From CAYFJO01 sp964343305 (GTDB lineage: Bacteria; Planctomycetota; Planctomycetia; Pirellulales; Pirellulaceae): DNA of 11,406 nt. The translations under genes and the position numbers were made by a program. The notes beneath the pieces are model-generated. The model saw nothing but the letters and a program-made list of their open reading frames with translations. It did no database searches and was not told the origin of the DNA. Positions 1 to 4,839 of this stretch are shown here, piece after piece. Positions within the stretch are counted from its first letter, which is position 1; each line of letters opens with the position of its first letter. The stretch lies in assembly GCA_964343305.1 (NCBI GenBank), contig CAYFJO010000352.1, positions 1 to 11,406 of the forward strand, in the 5' to 3' direction.

Positions 1-459
1 ACCATTCACCCAACCAAACCACGCGGCAGGTAAATCCTCATCTGCCGCTCGCCTAGTTAACCAGTCATAAAGCCGCTTAAGTGCTTCTACTCGTTCCTTT
101 GCCCTACGAATTTCGGCGGCAACGTCACGTTCGCAAGCGACACAGTACAATGTTTGATCTAGTCCGACAACTCGGCCTTTCTTTAGAATCGCCGCAAATT
201 GTTCATTGGAACTCAACAAGACATTCATTGGTCTTCCTCCTGCGCCTTCAGCATTGTCAGCACCTAACCACTTATCCAATATTGCTATATAAACCGCGAA
301 GTCGAAGTTTCCACTAGTTTTGAGGTTTTGTATGATTACCCTCCACATTTTCTCTGTTGAGAGGTCGATAGGTTCGGGTAATGTTGAAAAATCAATCTGC
401 AAATGACCTTTTGTTGTTTTAAACCATTCCAACCAGCGTCTTTTTTCTTCGGGTGTCAT
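1..459 (-). CDS. Partial hypothetical protein, AT-rich, C-terminus beyond the window edge
   Basis: An uninterrupted reading frame of 153 codons runs from an ATG at 459-457 down to position 1 and continues outside the window. It begins MTPEEKRRWLEWFKTTKG. Visible features are a Trp- and charge-rich N-terminus, a mixed middle segment (FAVYIAILDKWLG), a CVAC pair, and a charged, probably coiled-coil helix (RDVAAEIRRAKERVEALKRL). I do not recognise the family and see no signal peptide or membrane segment. The frame is open upstream of the ATG to a TGA near 511, without another good start, so 459 is the likely start; no strong Shine-Dalgarno precedes it. Codon use (ATA, TTA, CTA, AGA) and base composition are clearly more AT-rich than the genes after 1782, which suggests horizontal acquisition. 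It lies beside mobile-element debris. That it is coding is likely from frame length and protein-like composition; its function is unknown. Confidence 0.6.
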   Translation of the reverse strand, partial: MTPEEKRRWLEWFKTTKGHLQIDFSTLPEPIDLSTEKMWRVIIQNLKTSGNFDFAVYIAILDKWLGADNAEGAGGRPMNVLLSSNEQFAAILKKGRVVGLDQTLYCVACERDVAAEIRRAKERVEALKRLYDWLTRRAADEDLPAAWFGWVNG

Positions 460-504
460 TGTCCTAAAGTTTGGTTCATCAGCTAAATACCAGGATTCGA
501 AGAA

Positions 505-532
505 GTGGGGTCAGGTCTTGACTTTTAACTTT
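505..532. repeat. Short sequence resembling a REP/RAYT-type element end
   Basis: The stretch contains GGGGTCAGGTCTTGAC followed by a T/A-rich TTTTAACTTT. From memory this resembles sequences flanking REP-associated tyrosine transposase (Y1_Tnp/RAYT) genes in many bacteria. It includes a small GTCA/TGAC hairpin. No transposase gene is present here, so it would be an isolated end or a solo repeat. It marks the boundary between the AT-rich partial gene and the intron remnant. Confidence 0.35.
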
Positions 533-570
533 AGTGACACGCGTCGGCTCAAGAAATTCGAACGAACGAA

Positions 571-1155
571 TTGTTCTTTGGGCTGGAAAACGTGCCAGGG
601 AAAGCGCTGGGCTTAACCGGCTTGGAATCGGGAATGAAAGAGTCCTACGGAGAACACTTAGCCAGTGACTCTGGCCTCGAACCGTACGCTGGCGATGGTA
701 ACATCGCGGGTGTGGCATCGGTGAGAGGAAACGCAGGCCAGCCATTGAGCTCCGAAATCACCACTTCCGTGTGCCGATCTTGTCCTCACATGGAGAAGGC
801 AACATCGTCGATGCCATTACTGGCAAGGAATCGATGGACACGGCGGAGTCCGAGAACCTGTGCATGCGCGGACATTCCAAGCGCGAGAACCGGGAGATCC
901 CGTGAGTTTCCAAGAGGCTGCGGTACCTTGGAACGGTCGGCAAACGCTTCAGGCGGCACCGCCGGCATGCACGCTGATGGGAAGTCAGATGGTCCCATAG
1001 TACCTGCGAAGCGGACGAACAAAACCGGAACCTCGGCGGCGGAGTCCATGGAGGAAAGGGGATCACCCAAGGGAAATGTCGTTCGTGACTTACTTGCACC
1101 GGACACCGAGCCGGGACATGCAAGGCATCGTCGCGCATGGCAACGGCTGGTAAAG
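571..1155 (+). mobile_element. Truncated group II intron: 5' RNA region plus N-terminus of the intron-encoded protein
   Basis: This segment carries sequences typical of the 5' part of bacterial group II introns with a reverse-transcriptase ORF: the GGAATGAAAGAGTCCTACGG block near 632, AACCGGGAGATCCCGTGAG near 888, and GGAAGTCAGATGGTCCCATA near 980. The likely start of the intron-encoded protein is the ATG at 967. The product begins MHADGKSDGPIVPAKR and continues with EERGSPKGN, the usual region upstream of the RT domain. The similarity stops around 1150. The RT, maturase and endonuclease domains and intron domains V/VI are absent, so the element cannot splice or move by itself. A 212-codon open frame (571-1209) covers it, but this is intron RNA read through by chance, not a separate protein. 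Both boundaries are approximate. Intron identity rests on remembered family sequence; the class is not assigned. Confidence 0.72.
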
Positions 1156-1463
1156 AAATTTGGGCTTGGACGGGGAATGTTTGGAAGGCGGTGGTCGATT
1201 TGCGGATGAGGGACGATTTGGATATTGCCGTGCTGGATGCCGATTGGGGACTGGGCGTGTTGTTTGTGCGGCCGAATTCGCTGCCGCTGGAGATCGAGCC
1301 CAAGTATGACTGGGGAACGTTTGTGGAACATCGCGACGAGTTGTTGCGGGTGGTCGATGTCGAAGGGATCTGGCAGATTATTGGTGAAGCAGTGCCGCAA
1401 TGTGATGACAGAATCATAGCCTGGCAGAATGATGCAAGCGGATCTTCATTCTGCCGGCCATGA
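1155..1463 (+). pseudogene. C-terminal remnant of a class I SAM methyltransferase-like gene
   Basis: The frame reads WAWTGNVWKAVVDLR, then DDLDIAVLDADWGLGVLFV and a tail YDWGTFVEHRDELLRVVDVEG. The pattern WNGxVWKAxVxLR…DxDWGxGV followed by a short 'YDW…R…LL' tail is, from memory, that of the C-terminus of Methyltransf_24-like enzymes found in polysaccharide clusters. The Rossmann core with the SAM-binding site is absent, so this piece cannot be active. It is joined upstream to the intron remnant at about 1150-1160 in a different frame. The nominal start at 1137 lies in intron sequence. The last 18 or so codons before the TGA at 1461-1463 lie inside a palindromic repeat (1409-1470), so the native C-terminus is also replaced. 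Family assignment is moderate; that it is a fragment is more secure. Confidence 0.5.
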
Positions 1464-1470
1464 TTCTGCC
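1409..1470. repeat. Nested palindromic repeat built from GGCAGAATGAT units
   Basis: Four related units are arranged head-to-head. CAGAATCAT (1409-1417) and GGCAGAATGA (1423-1432) face TCATTCTGCC (1446-1455) and ATGATTCTG (1460-1468, continuing CC). The inner pair is a perfect 10-base inverted repeat with a 13-base loop; the outer pair is a perfect 9-base inverted repeat enclosing it. I recall similar units as dispersed repeats in planctomycete genomes. It sits at the end of the methyltransferase remnant and supplies its stop codon. Confidence 0.65.
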
Positions 1471-1490
1471 ATCGCGATCGTGCGGCCAAC

Positions 1491-1553
1491 GTGGGGCAAG
1501 TTTCCAACTTGCCAAACGTCGACGGTCATCGGCAGGTTGGAAACCTACCCCAC
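1491..1553. repeat. Imperfect palindromic repeat, 23-base arms (GTGGGGNANGTTTCCAAC type)
   Basis: The left arm 1491-1513 (GTGGGGCAAGTTTCCAAC, then TTGCC) and right arm 1531-1553 are inverted copies matching at 20 of 23 positions, with a 17-base loop. Read as protein it gives the 'GQVSNLP…RQVGNLPH' pattern that I associate with spurious ORFs over planctomycete repeats. It is probably a dispersed non-autonomous repeat. It lies between two gene remnants and no transposase is attached to it. Confidence 0.7.
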
Positions 1554-1562
1554 GAGAAACCA

Positions 1563-1778
1563 AAGTGTACGATTGTTCTTGCACACTCAAGTTTGTCGCA
1601 GTTTCGGCATTTGCACGCCTATCTCAACCAGTCGGGGTTGGCGATGTCGTACCTGTTGTGTGCGGAAACAAATTTTCGGAAACTCGGCGAGACGGCGCGC
1701 ACGATGGCCAGGCGATATTCCATCGAAGTTGTCGCGCGCAAATTTCTTTCGCCGTGCGACCGCGTCTTGGCCGGGTGA
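1563..1778 (+). pseudogene. N-terminal remnant of a glycosyltransferase-like gene
   Basis: After the repeat, the frame reads CTIVLAHSSLSQFRHLHAYLNQSG and then AMSYLLCAETNFRKLGE. A strand of hydrophobic residues followed by H-S/N-x-x-x-QFRHL and a helix resembles the N-terminus of GT-B glycosyltransferases of the Glyco_trans_4_3 type (usual pattern 'FVHxNFPgQFRHL'). There is no ATG in a suitable place; the AAG TGT ACG at 1563 may be a decayed start. The frame ends after about 72 codons at a TGA (1776-1778), far short of the roughly 350-400 residues usual for the family, and continues downstream only as non-coding sequence. With the methyltransferase remnant just upstream it suggests a lost polysaccharide cluster. 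The family call is tentative. Confidence 0.35.
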
Positions 1779-1781
1779 GCA

Positions 1782-2714
1782 TTAGTCTTCAGAAAAACGC
1801 GCGTAGGATCGTGTCGCAACGGTCATATAACGGCAAGATCCGGGAGCCAAACGACGGAGGTTGTTTGACAAATCATGTGCACCACCTAGAACGACTACAG
1901 AGACGTCGTCCTGCATCAATCTTTGCACTTGTGCGTCTTCGCGCTTCTCCATCGCTGCGCGGTTGAACTGAAGGCTGCCGCCTTGCGTGAGGGGATTTGC
2001 GTTTTGATACGACTGAAACTCTTCCAGCGGAACCACGGTTTTCAATTCCCCAGCGATCATCAAACGTCCGACCGCGCCAATTCGCAACATCTCGTGCCGG
2101 TGCGACGTCAAAATTGCATCGAGCTTTGATATGAACTCGGATAGCTCCGTCGAGTTCTCTCGCTCGTTTTCCGCCAACTCGTCGCGCCGTGCGATCGCGG
2201 ATTGAAGTTCCTGTTCCCACTGCGGTAATTCATCCTGCATGCGCCGCAACACGCGAAGTTTCGCATCGAAGATAATCAAGTCTTCCTCCGCTAGTCCTTC
2301 CAGATACACCTGTCGCAAACCGTGCCGCCGGATCAAGCGACGAAGCAACTTTGTTTGTTCATCTTGAACCAGCTTCACCTCGCGCAAGTGCTGCTGATAA
2401 AGCCGCTGCATTTCTGTTTCTGTGATGTCGTTGTCTGCCGACGCCCGAAGATCCGCGGCAAAACTCTCTAAGGCCAGATAATGCCAATCTTTGATGTGAA
2501 CGATGATGTGCCGTGGCTGATCGATGGAAACGCGTGTTTCGGCCGCTGCAACACCGGGCAACGCACGGATCGCGGATTCCGTCACCGAGTCCACGTTTTC
2601 TAGTTGCCACGGATCGACCGAAGTCTCTTGAGCCGCCGATTGCTGAGACAATACGCCCAAAACCAGTAACGCGAGCATCCGTGCCACAGCGAGTCCCTTC
2701 GTCCTTGAAGCCAC
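1782..2714 (-). CDS. Secreted conserved protein, possibly TraB/Tiki-superfamily-like
   Basis: The 310-residue product has a signal peptide (residues ~12-28, MLALLVLGVLSQQSAAQ), so it is likely exported. Conserved-looking motifs follow in order: HIIVHIKDWHYL (69-80), QVYLEG (135-140), a long charged coiled-coil segment (~141-205), GAVGRLMIAGEL (213-224) and VVVLGGAHDL (273-282). An early strand ending in D-W-H, a VYLEG strand and a late GGAHDL motif recall the EreA/ChaN/TraB/Tiki fold, whose members include metalloproteases and haem-binding proteins. This assignment is an inference and the catalytic role is unknown. The longest frame starts with GTG at 2714, only 2-3 bases after GAAGGA. The GTG at 2687, codon 10, has GAAGGGA six bases upstream and may be the true start; both keep the signal peptide. 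It diverges from the lipoprotein gene at 2810. Its 3' end abuts the pseudogene zone. Confidence 0.85.
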   Translation of the reverse strand: MASRTKGLAVARMLALLVLGVLSQQSAAQETSVDPWQLENVDSVTESAIRALPGVAAAETRVSIDQPRHIIVHIKDWHYLALESFAADLRASADNDITETEMQRLYQQHLREVKLVQDEQTKLLRRLIRRHGLRQVYLEGLAEEDLIIFDAKLRVLRRMQDELPQWEQELQSAIARRDELAENERENSTELSEFISKLDAILTSHRHEMLRIGAVGRLMIAGELKTVVPLEEFQSYQNANPLTQGGSLQFNRAAMEKREDAQVQRLMQDDVSVVVLGGAHDLSNNLRRLAPGSCRYMTVATRSYARFSED

Positions 2715-2794
2715 TTTCCTTCAGTGATTGAGGTGGATATCTTGTGCGAAGGTTGATCAAGCGACAATAGCAATTCATCGGAAATCCGAGGATC

Positions 2795-2802
2795 AGGAAA
2801 GG
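2795..2802 (+). promoter_or_regulatory. Ribosome binding site of the lipoprotein gene
   Basis: AGGAAAGG lies seven bases before the ATG at 2810 and supports that start over the in-frame ATG at codon 6. The 95-base spacer 2715-2809 must hold the promoters for both divergent genes; I see no convincing -35/-10 pair in it. Confidence 0.6.
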
Positions 2803-2809
2803 CAACTCA

Positions 2810-4030
2810 ATGTTCCGCAAGAAAATGCACTTATTGAAAACGCAAAAACGAGCCTTCTTGGCGTGCTTTATACTGTATACCTGCCTGTCGGCCGGTTGCG
2901 GGTCGTCGTCAACTCCCGATGGCGATGGTCTCACCGCACCCACCAAGCTCACTCGAAAGATCCTCGACGAGTCCCTGGCACAAGGCCGCAAGTATTTGGT
3001 TAACATTCAGCGCCCCGAAGGAAACTTTTTCTACGAGCGAAACTTCATCACTGGTGAAGTTACTGACGATGACAATGCAATTCGTCAGGCGGGCACGTTG
3101 TGGTCTGTCGCGCTCGTACACTTCGACCAACCCGGCGACGATACGCGCGAGGCTGTCGAACGGGGGTTCGCGTTTTTTGAAAAGCACTCCAAGCTTTCCG
3201 AAGACGGCCGCCGCTTTATCAAATATCCGGGCAAGATTGGTTCAACGGGTACGATCGCACTGTTGACGCTGTCTCTGATCGAGTTCGTTCGCGCTGAGCC
3301 GGACCATGAAAACGCTCAGAAATATCGGGAGCATATCGATCAATACATCGAAATGCTGTTGTCCCTGCGTCGCGAAGACGGCCACGTGCGGGGCCGATAC
3401 GATCGCAACACGGGCGAGCCGCAAGGCGAACCGTCGCCTTTCTACGACGGAGAAACGTTGCTGGCCATGTGCAAGGCGGTCAACTATCTCGACCGCGATG
3501 ACTTGCAACCAATGCTTGTCAAATCGGCGGAGATGATGTTCCAAACTCATTTCGTCAAAGCGGTGGCTGCGAAAGACCGCAAGACTCCAAAGCAATTCTA
3601 TCAATGGGGCACGATGTCGTTTTTTGAAATGGACGGCGAACAGTGGCCTGATCGTTCGCAAAATGCAAAGCGGGCGTTCGACATGGCGCTTTGGTACGTC
3701 GATGAAATGGACGCGCATCCACCGAGAGGCAACAATTCGGCGACCTACGAAGGACTGATCTCGGCATGGGAACTCACTCGGCGGCACGGGGAGAAGGAAG
3801 TCCAATCCAAAATTGGCGACGCGATCTCAGAAGGACTGCTGCGGCTGACAGCAATGCAAGTCAACGGCCCGTTGCCAAATGAGTTTTTGCAAGAGAATCC
3901 GTCGGGCGACGAAATCACGATCGGTGGCGTGATGATGAGCGGTGAGAATCCTGTCCTGAGAATCGACGTCACGCAACATCAAATGCACGCGGTGGTTCTG
4001 GCCAATCGATTTATCTATCGCAACGAATGA
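2810..4030 (+). CDS. Lipoprotein with an alpha/alpha-toroid (terpene-cyclase/prenyltransferase-like) domain
   Basis: The product is 406 residues. A positively charged start (MFRKKMHLLKTQKR), a hydrophobic stretch (15-27) and the lipobox LSAGC with Cys30 indicate a lipoprotein anchored to a membrane. Residues ~45-400 form repeated helix pairs with motifs DDDNAIRQAGTLW (86-98), GSTGTIALLTLSLIEF (144-159), EPSPFYDGETLLAM (207-220), NNSATYEGLISAW (308-320) and VLRIDVTQHQMHAVVLA (382-398). Such repeats are typical of (alpha/alpha)6 barrels, as in terpenoid cyclases, prenyltransferases and sugar epimerases. The fold class is a fair inference; the substrate is unknown. The conserved acidic and His residues (DDDN, YDGE, TQHQ) are candidates for an active site. 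It faces the SIMPL gene tail to tail across 15 bases without a visible terminator. Confidence 0.85.
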   Translation: MFRKKMHLLKTQKRAFLACFILYTCLSAGCGSSSTPDGDGLTAPTKLTRKILDESLAQGRKYLVNIQRPEGNFFYERNFITGEVTDDDNAIRQAGTLWSVALVHFDQPGDDTREAVERGFAFFEKHSKLSEDGRRFIKYPGKIGSTGTIALLTLSLIEFVRAEPDHENAQKYREHIDQYIEMLLSLRREDGHVRGRYDRNTGEPQGEPSPFYDGETLLAMCKAVNYLDRDDLQPMLVKSAEMMFQTHFVKAVAAKDRKTPKQFYQWGTMSFFEMDGEQWPDRSQNAKRAFDMALWYVDEMDAHPPRGNNSATYEGLISAWELTRRHGEKEVQSKIGDAISEGLLRLTAMQVNGPLPNEFLQENPSGDEITIGGVMMSGENPVLRIDVTQHQMHAVVLANRFIYRNE

Positions 4031-4045
4031 TCCTGCCAGTCCGTC

Positions 4046-4768
4046 TCATTCAATCTCGAACGTGACATCCACGCTGACGCGGATTTCGATCGCGCCGGGG
4101 GCAAACGTTCCCGTTGAAGCATCCACGGGCAGCGGCGCGCCAGCATCAAAATACGCCGAGTTAGAAATGGGCGACGAATAGAAGTTCTTCGGACGATGCT
4201 CTTCGATTGTGAGCACACGGCCACACTTGGCACCGAGTGCCTTGGTCATCGCTTCAGCCTTTTCCTTGGCGATTAACAACGCCTTCAAACGCGTCTCGGA
4301 CCGCAACTCGTGAAAACGTGTTGATTCAAAACTGAATCGGACGTCCATCTCCGCGGCGGTCAGCAGCTTGGACACATACTCGTCAAATCGCGTTAGGTCG
4401 CGCTGTTTGATCGTGACGTTGCGTGAAACTGCAAAGTGTTTGAATTCCGTACGGTTGCCGGATCGGTCGCGATTGTACTCCTTGCGAATGCTTAGTTGCC
4501 CCGTTTGCAAGTCCTTCGCATCGACGTCCAGTTCGTCCTTCAAACCGAGGATCTGTTTCATTTTGATGTCGCTTTGTTCTTTTGCTTGCAACAGATCTCG
4601 GTCCTCATCCTGTGTCGTGATGTGCCACGTGATGACGTCGGGCACGGTCCGCATCACCGCAGTGCCTGTTACGGAAACAACTCGGCCGCTGGCGGCATCT
4701 TCCGCGGCTAACAAGGCATGAGTGTTGAACAGGAGCGCAGTGATCGATAATGTCAGAGTTCTAAGCAT
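4046..4768 (-). CDS. SIMPL domain (DUF541) exported protein
   Basis: The 240-residue product starts with a signal peptide (MLRTLTLSITALLFNTHALLA, cleavage near 21-22). Almost all the rest is a SIMPL/DUF541 domain: GRVVSVTGTAVMRTVPDV (29-46) opens the first strand, QTGQLSIRKEY (88-98) and FKHFAVSRNVTIKQRDL (109-125) form the middle, and LRSETRLKALLIAKEKAEAM (155-174) with GAKCGRVLTIEE (179-190) is the hallmark C-terminal helix and strand. Family members are periplasmic or envelope proteins linked to oxidative-stress tolerance and immune-signalling partners; the exact activity is unclear. The frame is open to 4993, but AAGGAG seven bases before the ATG at 4768, and the signal peptide, fix the start there. 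The gene lies 71 bases downstream of the sensor kinase on the same strand and may be cotranscribed with it. Confidence 0.93.
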   Translation of the reverse strand: MLRTLTLSITALLFNTHALLAAEDAASGRVVSVTGTAVMRTVPDVITWHITTQDEDRDLLQAKEQSDIKMKQILGLKDELDVDAKDLQTGQLSIRKEYNRDRSGNRTEFKHFAVSRNVTIKQRDLTRFDEYVSKLLTAAEMDVRFSFESTRFHELRSETRLKALLIAKEKAEAMTKALGAKCGRVLTIEEHRPKNFYSSPISNSAYFDAGAPLPVDASTGTFAPGAIEIRVSVDVTFEIE

Positions 4769-4775
4769 GAGAATT

Positions 4776-4781
4776 CTCCTT
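4776..4781 (-). promoter_or_regulatory. Ribosome binding site of the SIMPL gene
   Basis: AAGGAG on the minus strand is seven bases before the ATG at 4768-4766. It decides the start against the longer open frame that reaches 4993 inside the kinase gene. Confidence 0.8.
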
Positions 4782-4790
4782 TGAGTTTGC

Positions 4791-4834
4791 CGCCTTTCCG
4801 CGAAAGTGGCGTGGCTTTCGCTGAGCGAAAGGCG
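4791..4834. repeat. REP-like hairpin between the sensor kinase and SIMPL genes
   Basis: CGCCTTTC (4791-4798) pairs with GAAAGGCG (4827-4834), and inside it GCGAAAG (4800-4806) pairs with CTTTCGC (4815-4821) around an 8-base loop. An alternative fold uses CTTTCGCT (4815-4822) with AGCGAAAG (4824-4831). I recall CTTTCGC/GCGAAAG units as common dispersed repeats in Pirellulaceae. It begins five bases past the kinase stop codon, so it could act as a transcript-end stabiliser or attenuator between the two genes. There is no T-run for a classical intrinsic terminator. Confidence 0.6.
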
Positions 4835-4839
4835 ACGAT

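Noticed and set aside
571..1209. A 212-codon plus-strand open frame as a protein gene
   Set aside because: Most of it translates group II intron RNA; only the part from 967 corresponds to an intron-encoded protein, and that is truncated.
758..1507. Long minus-strand open frames (249 and 204 codons)
   Set aside because: They are antisense to the intron and methyltransferase remnants, with low-complexity Ser/Pro/Arg-rich translations and no recognisable motif.
1460..1966. A 168-codon plus-strand frame crossing the repeat and the end of the secreted-protein gene
   Set aside because: It runs through a palindromic repeat and then antisense to a convincing gene; composition is not protein-like.
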